A stretch of 64,000 bases of DNA from Piscibacillus sp052246295 (GTDB lineage: Bacteria > Bacillota > Bacilli > Bacillales > Alkalibacillaceae): NCBI GenBank assembly GCA_052246295.1, contig JBQQCO010000004.1; one strand, given 5' to 3'. A program made the position numbers and the translations under genes. Positions 16,633 to 24,630 of the stretch are shown here, piece after piece. The notes beneath the pieces are model-generated. The model made no database searches. It worked only from the letters and a program-made list of their open reading frames with translations, and was not told the origin of the DNA. How positions within the stretch are numbered: position 1 is the first letter of the stretch; the number at the start of each line of letters is the position of its first letter.

Positions 16633-16710
16633 GAATTAAGGGAAGGCAAATGGTGCGCCACTGCTTGTTTCAAGCAGTTCTAGTGGGTTCGATTCCCACC
16701 CCGAATTTTT
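16633..16710 (+). ncRNA. tRNA-like domain in the leader of a GNAT gene
   Basis: The segment has the elements of a tRNA in order. There is a 3-bp D-like stem GGC/GCC with GG in the loop (16645-16659) and a 5-bp anticodon-like stem CTGCT/AGCAG with a 7-base loop (16661-16677). A 5-base variable region is followed by a T arm GTGGG-TTCGATT-CCCAC (16683-16699) that includes the canonical TTCGATT loop. The would-be acceptor is only GGG/CCC plus AATT/AATT with mismatches. Loop position 33 is G instead of U, so a functional tRNA is unlikely. I see no known riboswitch class here. Confidence 0.6.
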
Positions 16711-16800
16711 GTGAGCAATTGATAAAAATTCGAGGGTGGTCGTTACCCAAGGTGTGCCAACATTGAACGACAACACCCTCAGCCAAGGAGGGTGTTTTTT
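16703..16800 (+). promoter_or_regulatory. overlapping hairpins ending in terminator that covers the ribosome site
   Basis: GAATTTTT/AAAAATTC (16703-16731) overlaps the tRNA-like acceptor. GAGGGTGGTCGTT (16732-16744) pairs with AACGACAACACCCTC (16766-16780) except for two bulged A. The CACCCTC of that stem can instead pair with GAGGGTG (16788-16794), giving an intrinsic terminator with six T. The terminator arm contains the ribosome site AAGGAGG, and the ATG follows at once (16801). Anti-terminator and terminator are mutually exclusive. Confidence 0.75.
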
Positions 16801-17352
16801 ATGTTAAAAAGAAGAGATTTACACGATGCCCCAATACTATTTCCATTACTAAGCGACCATGCAGTTAAACCATATGTGCGTGAAAAGGCTGAGACGATTG
16901 AAGAGTATTATTTCTTTTTAAACAAGATGACTAACCAAGAAGAAAATGGTGAGCTCATCTCAAGAACTATCCTAGACGAATGGGATGTACCAATCGGGGC
17001 GATCACGCTATACGATATCCAAGAGCAAAAAGGTTTTCTTGCTACATGGCTTGGCAAACCATATTTCGGCAAGGGGTATAATCAATATGCAAAAGACCTG
17101 TTTTTGCGTGAGCTTTTTTTGGAAAAAAATATTGAGGTTGTGTTTTTAAAAGTCAATCGACTTAACGAACGTTCATTAAACGCTATGAAGAAAATCGAAT
17201 ACGCTGTTCAAGCCAATGAACATTATCCTGCTATCTATGAACAAATTAATCAAGGTCCCAAAGAGTATGAACTATTTGCAATCTATAAAGATGCATTCAT
17301 TTTCCACCTACACGAGCAGGAACAAGTATCGTACGACGAACTAGAAGCATAA
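16801..17352 (+). CDS. GNAT family acetyltransferase, RimJ/RimL-like
   Basis: A 183-residue acetyl-CoA-dependent acyltransferase of the GNAT fold. Motif A-like residues (GKPYFGKGYNQYAKDL, a variant of the RGxG/A acetyl-CoA loop) sit near residue 90, and NERSLNAMKKIEY is the usual motif B helix. RimJ-type relatives acetylate protein N termini or small molecules, and some GNATs acetylate aminoacyl-tRNA. The ATG at 16801 is chosen over an upstream in-frame GTG because AAGGAGG then has a 9-base spacing. Its leader is unusually elaborate for such a gene. Confidence 0.82.
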   Translation: MLKRRDLHDAPILFPLLSDHAVKPYVREKAETIEEYYFFLNKMTNQEENGELISRTILDEWDVPIGAITLYDIQEQKGFLATWLGKPYFGKGYNQYAKDLFLRELFLEKNIEVVFLKVNRLNERSLNAMKKIEYAVQANEHYPAIYEQINQGPKEYELFAIYKDAFIFHLHEQEQVSYDELEA

Positions 17353-17393
17353 ATAACTCAACAGCTATGATTTTAGCTGTTGAGTTATTTTTT
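17352..17393 (+). terminator. terminator of the GNAT gene
   Basis: AATAACTCAACAGCTA pairs perfectly with TAGCTGTTGAGTTATT, a 16-bp stem followed by T. Confidence 0.9.
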
Positions 17394-17464
17394 GCCCTTC
17401 ACGTTCTTTTGAAGAACATTATTAATAATGTTACGAAACGTACCCAGTATAACCAACAATTTCC

Positions 17465-17488
17465 GAATAATTAGTGTTACGATTATTC
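17465..17488. promoter_or_regulatory. candidate operator of the XRE regulator
   Basis: GAATAAT and ATTATTC, seven perfectly inverted bases with a 10-base spacer, 33 bases before the start of the XRE gene. Autoregulation is common in this family; the assignment is inference. Confidence 0.35.
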
Positions 17489-17521
17489 CACAAATCTACT
17501 AAATTAGGGTGCGAGTAAAGT

Positions 17522-17941
17522 ATGTCTAGTAAAATTGCGACTAATATTCGGTACTTTCGCGAACAAAAGGGTTGGACCCAATTACAATTAGCCAATAGGC
17601 TGAATGTGTCCAGGTCTAATATCACTAAGTGGGAGAATGAGTCCACGATTCCGGACTTAAATACCTTAATTAAAATTAGTGACATTTTCTCTATTTCATT
17701 GGACCAATTAGTAGGAAAAAGCCTTTCTGATGAATTTCTATTAAAAGAGTTTCAGAGAGTTTATTCATTGGACCATGAGACAAATGATGATCAGCAAGAA
17801 CTAATTGTCGCGATTGATATGCTTAAGAAAAATAAAGCTTTACTCCATGATTTGAATAGATTATCGGAATTACCCGTTCGCAAACAAAAATCTGCCATTC
17901 AGATGTTTAATCAATTGATAAATGAATATGAGAGAATTTAA
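17522..17941 (+). CDS. XRE-family transcriptional regulator
   Basis: A 139-residue DNA-binding protein. Residues 5-60 form a Cro/C1-type helix-turn-helix (WTQLQLANRLNVSRSNITKWENESTIP). The remaining ~75 residues are helical and probably serve dimerisation. The ribosome site is weak. It is followed by its own terminator, so it is a single-gene unit. Its target is unknown; the next genes (yxlE to yxlG type) are plausible candidates by position only. Confidence 0.85.
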   Translation: MSSKIATNIRYFREQKGWTQLQLANRLNVSRSNITKWENESTIPDLNTLIKISDIFSISLDQLVGKSLSDEFLLKEFQRVYSLDHETNDDQQELIVAIDMLKKNKALLHDLNRLSELPVRKQKSAIQMFNQLINEYERI

Positions 17942-17962
17942 AAGATCCTAACATTAAACAGA

Positions 17963-17995
17963 AGTCGGACTTATTCAATAAGTTCGGCTTTTTAC
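17963..17995 (+). terminator. terminator of the XRE gene
   Basis: AGTCGGACTTAT and ATAAGTTCGGCT pair with one wobble, followed by TTTTT. Confidence 0.8.
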
Positions 17996-18065
17996 TTTTA
18001 ATTATGAAACTCCCAATCTATAAATATCGTATAATGAATGTATAAATATTAACGAGGTGGTCATA

Positions 18066-18257
18066 ATGGAGATTAACCAAGAGATTATTCTATTAATTTT
18101 ACCCTTAATCATTTTGCAATTAATTTTACTAGTCATAGCCATAATTGATTTAGTACGTCACGAAACAAATGGTCCAAAGTGGGTATGGGCATTAGTTATT
18201 ATTTTCATTAATATCATTGGACCGATCATTTACTTTATTTTTGGAAGGAGGCCATAA
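18066..18257 (+). CDS. yxlE: YxlE-like small membrane protein (PLDc_N)
   Basis: A 63-residue protein with two membrane helices and the conserved PLDc_N signature (VWALVIIFINIIGPIIYFIF followed by GRR). B. subtilis YxlE belongs to the sigY operon and acts against sigma-Y. Here no sigY, yxlC or yxlD is present. The ATG at 18066 follows GAGGTGG. It is directly followed by the ABC genes with two bases between, so it is co-transcribed and probably works with them. Confidence 0.75.
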   Translation: MEINQEIILLILPLIILQLILLVIAIIDLVRHETNGPKWVWALVIIFINIIGPIIYFIFGRRP

Positions 18258-18259
18258 AT

Positions 18260-19168
18260 GTGGCATTGTTACAAGCCCATCATTTAACCAAAAAGTACAA
18301 AGATCACCACGTTATTCAGGACGTTTCATTCACGCTTGAGCATGGTCGATGTGTCGCTTTATTAGGTCCTAATGGCTCTGGTAAAACAACGACATTACGT
18401 ATGTTGGCAGGGTTCATTAAACCAACGGAAGGTGAAATTCAGTTTAGCGATGAGAGTTTATCAAAAGATTTCCGACAACACGTAGGATATCTACCACAGT
18501 TTCCAGTGTTTCATGAATGGATGACAGGAAAAGAGTTTCTAGTATACTCAGGTCAACTAGCACACCTTTCTAAGAAAGAAGCGCGCAATCGTGCAGATGA
18601 ATTGCTAGAATTAGTTAACCTAAAAGAAGTTCGTAAACTAAGCATCTCAAAATATTCAGGTGGCATGAAGCAACGTTTAGGCATTGCACAAGCACTAATC
18701 CATTCACCAAAACTGATCATACTTGACGAACCAGCATCGGCATTAGATCCGATAGGCCGACGAGAAGTTCTGAATTTAATGCGAGAGTTAAAAAAGGATG
18801 CTACCATACTATTCTCAACGCATATACTTAATGACGCTGAAGAGGTTAGTGACGAAATTCTACTCTTAAATAATGGTAATGTTATAGAACAAGGTAGCAT
18901 GCATGAAATCGAATCCGTACAAAATACAGTTACGTTAAAACTATCATTTTCCGATGAACCAAAATTTATAGAAGAACGTTTAAAAGAAATCGAATCTGTC
19001 TTTAAGGTTCACAGAGTTCAAGAGGATTTCTTACTAACGGTTCACGATCTACAAACAGCTCGAAAGCAATTATTAGAGGTCGTTCATAATGAAAACTGGC
19101 AGTTAACTAAATTTGAAGTGGCCAAAACATCACTTGAAGATTTATTTATGAAGGCGGTGAAAAAATAA
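18260..19168 (+). CDS. yxlF: ABC transporter ATP-binding protein, YxlF-like
   Basis: A 302-residue ABC-2 type ATPase: Walker A GPNGSGKTTT near residue 33, Q-loop LPQF, signature YSGGMKQRLG, Walker B LIILDEPASALD, H-loop STH. A C-terminal ~80-residue extension is usual for drug or lantibiotic exporters. The start is the GTG at 18260, eight bases after GGAAGGAGG. It works with the permease encoded next; substrate unknown. Confidence 0.85.
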   Translation: MALLQAHHLTKKYKDHHVIQDVSFTLEHGRCVALLGPNGSGKTTTLRMLAGFIKPTEGEIQFSDESLSKDFRQHVGYLPQFPVFHEWMTGKEFLVYSGQLAHLSKKEARNRADELLELVNLKEVRKLSISKYSGGMKQRLGIAQALIHSPKLIILDEPASALDPIGRREVLNLMRELKKDATILFSTHILNDAEEVSDEILLLNNGNVIEQGSMHEIESVQNTVTLKLSFSDEPKFIEERLKEIESVFKVHRVQEDFLLTVHDLQTARKQLLEVVHNENWQLTKFEVAKTSLEDLFMKAVKK

Positions 19169-19941
19169 TGCAATGGTCCGTCATATTTAAAAAAGAATTA
19201 CTAGAAAATTGGCGTAACCTAAAATGGATTTGGGTACCAATCGTTTTTATTTTATTTGCAATAATGGATCCCCTCACAACATATTATCTACCTAAAATAA
19301 TGGATGCGGCTGGTGGCATGCCAGATGGTGCAATCATTGATATTCCAATGCCTAATTCAGTTGAAGCCATGATGATGAGTTTTGGCGAGTTAGGACTATT
19401 AGGCGTTTTGCTTACTGTAGTCATCGTGATGAGCACGATTTCAGGCGAAATCAAAAGTGGCGTTTACGAAATGATTTTATCAAAACCCGTTAAATTCACG
19501 AATTATGTATCAGCAAAATTCTTTTCTATGATGTTACTCGTATTTGTATCTTTGGCATTGTCAATTATTGCTGCATGGTATTACGTGATGATTTTATTTG
19601 GAACGATTAATTTCAATCAATTATTAATGAGTATCTTATTCATTACTATATATTTCGCTTTAATCGTCTCAATCGTTATTATGGTCAATACTTGGACGCA
19701 GTCTCCAGGGTTAGTCGCTTTTATTTCACTCGCGATTATTATTACATTTAATGTTTTAACTAATATTTATGGGCACATATTTACATGGAGTCCTGCACTG
19801 ATCTCTGATTATATTGGTCAATATTTAGCGTCTGGAAGCTTGACCAACGATATGTGGTATACGGCTCTAACAGCGTTAATTCTAACTATTATTTGTTTGC
19901 AATTTGCGATTGTGACCTTAAGGAGTAAAGTACTACACTAA
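19168..19941 (+). CDS. yxlG: ABC-2 type permease, YxlG-like
   Basis: A 257-residue permease with about six membrane helices and a large extracytoplasmic loop after the first helix (about residues 35-70). It overlaps the ATPase gene by one base, so the pair is translationally coupled. Together with yxlE-like it reproduces the last three genes of the B. subtilis sigY operon, without the sigma factor. Confidence 0.83.
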   Translation: MQWSVIFKKELLENWRNLKWIWVPIVFILFAIMDPLTTYYLPKIMDAAGGMPDGAIIDIPMPNSVEAMMMSFGELGLLGVLLTVVIVMSTISGEIKSGVYEMILSKPVKFTNYVSAKFFSMMLLVFVSLALSIIAAWYYVMILFGTINFNQLLMSILFITIYFALIVSIVIMVNTWTQSPGLVAFISLAIIITFNVLTNIYGHIFTWSPALISDYIGQYLASGSLTNDMWYTALTALILTIICLQFAIVTLRSKVLH

Positions 19942-19942
19942 T

Positions 19943-19974
19943 CACAGGGATGTTCAATCATCCCTGTTTTTTTA
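19943..19974 (+). terminator. terminator of the yxlEFG-like unit
   Basis: ACAGGGATG and CATCCCTGT followed by TTTTTTT. Confidence 0.9.
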
Positions 19975-20055
19975 TGATCAATTTTACTTATTAGGTATTT
20001 TTGTTTATTATATAAATTGTCTGATTATTGTGTTTTTTGAAAGAAAGTAGGCTAG

Positions 20056-20163
20056 ATGATGGGATTTAACATGGAAATGATTCTAGGATTGTTTGTCATT
20101 CCAATAGGCATTATTTTATTAGGTTTACTAGCATTTCTACACACTAAAAAGGAGAGTGAATAA
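20056..20163 (+). CDS. small membrane protein preceding a solute symporter
   Basis: A 35-residue peptide with one strongly hydrophobic helix (ILGLFVIPIGIILLGLLAF) and a charged tail HTKKESE. It ends two bases before the start of a sodium/solute symporter gene. Such 30-40-residue proteins are recurrent in front of these symporters and are called symporter small accessory proteins. The partner here is broken, so this may be an orphan. A start at the internal Met6 is possible, as the ribosome site is weak. Confidence 0.6.
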   Translation: MMGFNMEMILGLFVIPIGIILLGLLAFLHTKKESE

Positions 20164-20165
20164 TT

Positions 20166-21028
20166 ATGGAAGCGCATCCATTAACAGTATCAATACTGGT
20201 TATTTATCTTGGTCTTTTAATTTTTATTGGTATTATTTCAAAAAATAAAAGCTCTGGCGGACTAACGAACTACTTCCTTGCAGGGCGAAGTTTAAATAAA
20301 TTCACTGTTGCTTTAAGTGCCGTTAGTTCTGGTAGAAGCTCTTGGCTAATCTTAGAGTAACCGGTACAGCGTTTGCGACTGGTTTAAATGCCGTTTGGGC
20401 GATTGCAGGGTACATAACAGTAGAAGTCTTCATGTTCTTCTATGCTGCCCGCAGATTTCGAATTTATAGTGAAAAGACAAACAGTTTAACGGTTCCGGAT
20501 ATTTTAGAAAGTCGTTATCAAGATCGTTTTCGTTTATTAAGAATCACGAGTTCATTTATTATTATTTTCTTTATGGTTGCTTACGTCGCAAGTCAAGTCG
20601 TTGGTGGCGGTACAGCGTTCTCTTCAAGTTTAGGTATCTCATCCACAAACGGGATGTGGCTAACAGCTGCGATTATTCTTTTATACACAGTGTTAGGTGG
20701 ATTCCATGCTGTAAGTAAAACTGATGTACTTCAGGCATTATTTATGTTCTTCTCGTTAATTATTTTACCGATTGTTGCGATTATTCAATTAGGCGGAATC
20801 GGACCTATATTAGATGCGATGTATGCAGAGGGTGCTGGTTTCACAAGCATTTGGACATTTGGGTTTGGTGCAATTGTCGGTTTACTAGGAATTGGGTTTG
20901 GTAGTCCTGGTAACCTCATATTTTAGTACGTTATATGTCATTGAAAAATGTAAAAGAAATGCGCCAAGCAGCTATGATTGGTACAGTTTGGAACGTCATC
21001 ATGGGTTGGGGTGCTGTATGGGTAGGTC
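20166..21028 (+). pseudogene. sodium/solute symporter, frameshifted and 3'-truncated
   Basis: The reading resembles PutP/OpuE-type sodium symporters: SKNKSSGGLTNYFLAGRSL at the start, SSGRSSW in helix 2, then further helices. Near 20345 one base is missing (ILE followed by stop instead of ILGVTGTA). Near 20920 another is missing (PGN then LIF and stop, where PHILVRYMSLK is readable in the next frame). Similarity ends at about 21028, where msrA sequence on the other strand begins. Only about half of a ~490-residue symporter remains. Confidence 0.88.
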
Positions 21029-21249
21029 GGGTCAATAATTTCAAAAAAGTACCCCATTAATTCTTTGACTGTAACAACATTCGGGTTAAATTCCGTTTTA
21101 ACACATTCAGCGTAGCCATCATACTCGCCATCCAATCTGTGACTTGTACCATTTGCTCTTCCTGCTTCTGTAGTGATGACTCCAGGTAAAGTTTTGATAA
21201 AAGCTTGTACTCCCCATAAACAGCCACCAGCAAAATATATGACTTCCAT
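21029..21249 (-). pseudogene. msrA-like methionine sulfoxide reductase, 3'-truncated
   Basis: The first ~73 residues match MsrA, with the catalytic Cys in FAGGCLWGVQAF and the GYAECVKTEFNP segment through FFEIIDPT. At about 21029 the frame runs into the antisense of the symporter remnant and ends in unrelated sequence. The C-terminal half, needed for the fold and recycling, is missing. The ribosome site AGAGGAGA and ATG at 21249 are intact, so a short product could still be made, but it should be inactive. Confidence 0.88.
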
Positions 21250-21303
21250 ATTGACTCTCCTCTTAAATATTTCTCACTATAACTCTCTCATAACTTTAGA
21301 TAT

Positions 21304-21354
21304 ATAAAAAGTAGTTCAGTGTCATGGGTTGCTCCCCCCCAAAACTGAACTACT
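21304..21354 (-). terminator. terminator of the pil operon
   Basis: AGTAGTTCAGT and ACTGAACTACT are perfect inverted repeats enclosing a 23-base loop with a run of G on the minus strand, followed by TTTTTATATA. It is nine bases past the pilO stop. Confidence 0.75.
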
Positions 21355-21362
21355 AATCAAAA

Positions 21363-21896
21363 TCACTCAAAGCTTTTAGAGTAAACATTAAATTCCATCT
21401 GAAAGTTTACTGATTCCTCTCGATTCTGAAAATCAAAACTGCTTATATGAACTAATCGATCATCGGTCTCTAAAAACTCTATAAATCTATTTAAGTTCGT
21501 TAGTGAACTACTGCTACCATTGATTTGCATCGTGAGTTGCTCAAGTTCTTCTCCATTAACTTCAACAGTTTCTCTTTCTAAATATTTATAGCTTTGAACA
21601 ACTGTATTTGTAAGTTCAGATGCTTCGTTTATTAATTGAATGACTCCCTCTTCTTCCATTGACTCTGGAATCTTTTGTTTGATTCCTGACACTGGTAGTT
21701 CCTCATCTTCTTGTTCTTTAATTCGCTCTTTTAATAGTTCCTGCTTTTTTTCTGTAAATTGTATAGCTTCTTTTGCATTAGTGAGTTGTTGATTAAGTGG
21801 TATGAACACAAAAACAAAGGCCACAGCTGCTAATAATATGATTATTAGCGACCATATATATACCAATCGTTTTCTACTGGTATTCAACTTCATCAT
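21363..21896 (-). CDS. pilO: type IV pilus assembly protein PilO-like
   Basis: A 177-residue bitopic inner-membrane protein: one helix at about residues 11-32, a coiled coil (about 37-62), then a compact domain. This matches PilO, which pairs with PilN through such coiled coils and bridges the pilus motor to the outside. It overlaps pilN by four bases (ATGA). Sequence identity in this family is low, so the call leans on topology and context after pilM and pilN. Confidence 0.78.
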   Translation of the reverse strand: MMKLNTSRKRLVYIWSLIIILLAAVAFVFVFIPLNQQLTNAKEAIQFTEKKQELLKERIKEQEDEELPVSGIKQKIPESMEEEGVIQLINEASELTNTVVQSYKYLERETVEVNGEELEQLTMQINGSSSSLTNLNRFIEFLETDDRLVHISSFDFQNREESVNFQMEFNVYSKSFE

Positions 21897-22426
21897 TCTA
21901 TACCTCCTTCATCTTGCTCTTGGAGGTGAATCGTATAATTCGTGACAAACCGATCTTCATTTTCATCAAAGTTAATAGTATGTATAACCACCTCATGGAA
22001 TAAGCTCATGTCTTGTAAGGATTGATAAAAACGTACCGCTTGTTCATTCTTAGCAGTCGTTACGGTCAGTGTAATTTGACTATCATTAAACTTAGACGCA
22101 TTCAGCTCGCCATCTCGCGGTAGTTCATTCATGATTTCTGTCATATAGCCAGAAGAATTGGTTGCCAACTGTTGAGATAGTTCATCGATTAATTGAGCCT
22201 GCTTCGCCTCTTCGCCACCTTCTAGTTCGCTTTCCAAAGAGTGGTTAATACTCATTTGTTGCATTAACTCTCGATCAAGTTCCTCTAAATCTTGGGCCTG
22301 CATCGAATAAATAATTCCACCAGCACCAGAAAGCAATAGAGTAAGTATAATGATGATAGATGCAAACGAAAAATTACTCAGTGGTTTTTTCTCTTTTTCA
22401 GGTAAAAGGTTAATGTCTACTAACAT
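21893..22426 (-). CDS. pilN: type IV pilus assembly protein PilN
   Basis: A 177-residue bitopic protein. The N terminus MLVDINLLPEKEKKP carries the INLLP motif that in PilN binds the groove of PilM. A membrane helix follows (about residues 22-42), then a coiled coil and a ferredoxin-like domain. Start is immediately after the pilM stop. The order pilM-pilN-pilO is the conserved alignment module. Confidence 0.88.
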   Translation of the reverse strand: MLVDINLLPEKEKKPLSNFSFASIIIILTLLLSGAGGIIYSMQAQDLEELDRELMQQMSINHSLESELEGGEEAKQAQLIDELSQQLATNSSGYMTEIMNELPRDGELNASKFNDSQITLTVTTAKNEQAVRFYQSLQDMSLFHEVVIHTINFDENEDRFVTNYTIHLQEQDEGGIE

Positions 22427-23386
22427 TTAGCTTCCATCCTTCATTGCTAAGCCATATACGTTATGAAACTTTCGCTCAATATTCAATCCTTTTGGTCCAC
22501 TTAATTCATTATCTGTCATGCTCATAATTTCAGTTTCTGTTCGTTCTTTCATTTTTTCAACAATCTCACTTAAATAAGGATGATCTCCAACGACAATAGT
22601 TTTATTAAACGATTCATTTCCATCGTTCATCGAGTATTGGTAAAAACGCTCCACTCTCTCAATCTCCGTTCGAATCTCTTCAAACTCCATCATCACATCT
22701 TCTTTATTAAAATCATCTTGAGTCATCGTAGGACCAAATTGTTGTTGGTCTTCTTCAGTTGATAATTGAAACTGTTGCAAAAAAATCGGAACATGTTTTT
22801 CAAAAGCACAGAAGACAACGGTTTGAGCATTATATTGAACTAAAAGAACATGGTCATCTGTTTCAACTAAATCATTTTGATAAAAGATTCTGTAGTGATT
22901 TAATGGAGAAATATCGACTGCGACAATCTTCATTTTTTCATCTTCCAAGCATTTGATAAAAGGATTAACATGCGTCTCACAAGTCGATATAATACTGACC
23001 TCATGTTGGTCTTCTCCCTCTTTTAACAGAGCAGTTTCAAAAATTGGTTTTTGAAACGGTAAATGAATGGTATCTCCAAGTTGGAAAAAGATATAACGAT
23101 TAATGTCTTCTATCTTTACCGAAGATGGAATTGATTGCTTACGAACGATGACAAGTGAATCAGGCATCGTTAACCTGACTTGTTTTCGTTTTAAACTCCA
23201 CTTTTTCACACAAGTGCGAATCACACTTCTAAATTGTTCCTCATCCTGAATCGTTCCACCTTCAACGACTCCATTGGGCAGAAAATGCTCACCAAATCTC
23301 AGAATCTGTGATGGTCGCTTTGGACTCACTTCTGTAAACCTAATCACATAATCTTTTATTTCAATATTAACGATGTTTTTACTCAT
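22427..23386 (-). CDS. pilM: type IV pilus assembly protein PilM
   Basis: A 319-residue cytoplasmic actin-like ATPase fold protein that binds PilN and couples it to the motor. The first phosphate strand resembles VNIEIKDYVIRFTEV, and the ATPase core shows IVVGDHPYLSEI near residue 268. PilM of this type is often divergent in Firmicutes. It lies between the peptidase gene and pilN in a tightly packed operon. Confidence 0.82.
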   Translation of the reverse strand: MSKNIVNIEIKDYVIRFTEVSPKRPSQILRFGEHFLPNGVVEGGTIQDEEQFRSVIRTCVKKWSLKRKQVRLTMPDSLVIVRKQSIPSSVKIEDINRYIFFQLGDTIHLPFQKPIFETALLKEGEDQHEVSIISTCETHVNPFIKCLEDEKMKIVAVDISPLNHYRIFYQNDLVETDDHVLLVQYNAQTVVFCAFEKHVPIFLQQFQLSTEEDQQQFGPTMTQDDFNKEDVMMEFEEIRTEIERVERFYQYSMNDGNESFNKTIVVGDHPYLSEIVEKMKERTETEIMSMTDNELSGPKGLNIERKFHNVYGLAMKDGS

Positions 23387-23398
23387 AGACTGTCATCC

Positions 23399-24151
23399 TT
23401 ATAAAAGAACATTTAAATACCAATTAATTAACGTTTCATGATAAAAATAAGCAATGATTGCTCCCGCTGCTATAAACGGTCCGAATGCAAATGGGACGCC
23501 CCTTTTTACCTTGCCAAACATCATCAGAATGACACCTATAATGGCGCCTAATAATGATGCAAAGAATAACGTCATCAAGGTACCTTCTAAACCGAGCACT
23601 AAACCGATAACACCAAATAGTTTAATGTCGCCTCCACCCATTCCGCCTTTACTTAATAACGCAATTAAAAATAACAACACAAAACCAACGATGGCTCCAA
23701 GGAACGCATCATACCAAGGGTCAGTTGGAATAATTATTCTTAGGGGTACTAAAATTGATAGAAAAAATAACAATATTCGGTTAGGAATGAGTTGGTAATG
23801 AACATCTGTAATCGTGATGATCACTAGTAAACTAACAAACACCCATGCAACGATGAGTTCTAACTGAAACCCTATATGATAGAAAGATAGTAGAAATAAA
23901 ATCGCTGTCAGTGCTTCAAAAAAAGGATATAAAGGAGAAATGCGACTCTCACACCGTCGACATTTCCCCTTTTGAAACAAATATGAAAACACAGGCACCA
24001 ATTCGTAAGCCCGTAATCGTTTCTCACACCACGGGCAGTGAGACGGTGGACTTACGATTGATTCCTTTAATGGTACCCTCAACCCTACGACATTATAAAA
24101 AGAGCCGAGGATGAGGGCTAATATTGTGATGTAAAGGTATATAAATAACAT
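23399..24151 (-). CDS. pilD: prepilin peptidase (A24 family)
   Basis: A 250-residue integral membrane aspartyl protease that cleaves and may N-methylate prepilins. The cytoplasmic N-terminal domain has the two CxxC pairs (CPWCEKRL and CRRCESRI). The catalytic aspartates are in ITDVHYQLIPN and GGGDIKLFG. About seven membrane helices. It is immediately downstream of the major pilin gene, and its substrates would be that pilin and the three divergent minor pilins. Confidence 0.93.
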   Translation of the reverse strand: MLFIYLYITILALILGSFYNVVGLRVPLKESIVSPPSHCPWCEKRLRAYELVPVFSYLFQKGKCRRCESRISPLYPFFEALTAILFLLSFYHIGFQLELIVAWVFVSLLVIITITDVHYQLIPNRILLFFLSILVPLRIIIPTDPWYDAFLGAIVGFVLLFLIALLSKGGMGGGDIKLFGVIGLVLGLEGTLMTLFFASLLGAIIGVILMMFGKVKRGVPFAFGPFIAAGAIIAYFYHETLINWYLNVLL

Positions 24152-24188
24152 AGCGTGTCATTCCATACTAAAATTAAGATTTTTATTA

Positions 24189-24605
24189 TTAATCTATTTT
24201 ATTATTGTCTTTATCAACATTCGCTTCACTAATATCCGTAACTGTAGCACCTTCTAATACAATCTCGACATCACCATCAGTTATAGTCCCTGATAAATTT
24301 ATTCCATTATCACTCTCACCAAACCTTGGCCCATCACTCCAAGTAACCCCTTTATTATCATAATAGTCTTCTAAATTACTATCTTCACCTGGCAACTCAT
24401 CATTCGTCACCTTGTACAACTCCGCAGCTTCAATCGCATTAATAGCCGATGACTTTAGACTATTATACTTAGAATCTTCTATCACCCCAGCAATCGCAGG
24501 TACCGCGATCAAAGCGATGATCCCTAAAATAATGATAACGGCTAGTAATTCAACTAGTGTTACACCTTTTTCCTTTTTCAATAATTGACGTGCTGTTTTT
24601 AACAT
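24189..24605 (-). CDS. pilA: major pilin, type IV prepilin
   Basis: A 138-residue prepilin. A 13-residue basic leader ends in KKEKG, and cleavage before VTLVELLAVIIILGIIALIA leaves Val at position 1 and Glu at position 5, the features of type IVa pilins. The hydrophobic helix is followed by an acidic, Asp/Asn-rich globular domain with no Cys, so no disulfide loop. The acid bias would suit saline conditions. It lies between the platform gene pilC and the peptidase gene. Confidence 0.93.
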   Translation of the reverse strand: MLKTARQLLKKEKGVTLVELLAVIIILGIIALIAVPAIAGVIEDSKYNSLKSSAINAIEAAELYKVTNDELPGEDSNLEDYYDNKGVTWSDGPRFGESDNGINLSGTITDGDVEIVLEGATVTDISEANVDKDNNKID

Positions 24606-24630
24606 GACACTCTCTCCCTTTAAGAATTAT

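Noticed and set aside
16731..16760. AGGGTGG in the GNAT leader as a T-box sequence
   Set aside because: The downstream bases do not match the ACCGCG part, there is no stem I layout, and the bulge lies on the other strand. The true T-box in the window is that of argS.
16584..16766. A 60-codon plus-strand frame before the GNAT gene
   Set aside because: It lies entirely within the promoter and structured leader and has no ribosome site; its sequence is explained by the RNA folds.
20925..21028. C-terminal extension of the msrA frame past 21029 as real protein
   Set aside because: Those residues are the antisense of the symporter remnant, as the forward reading resumes the symporter family sequence.
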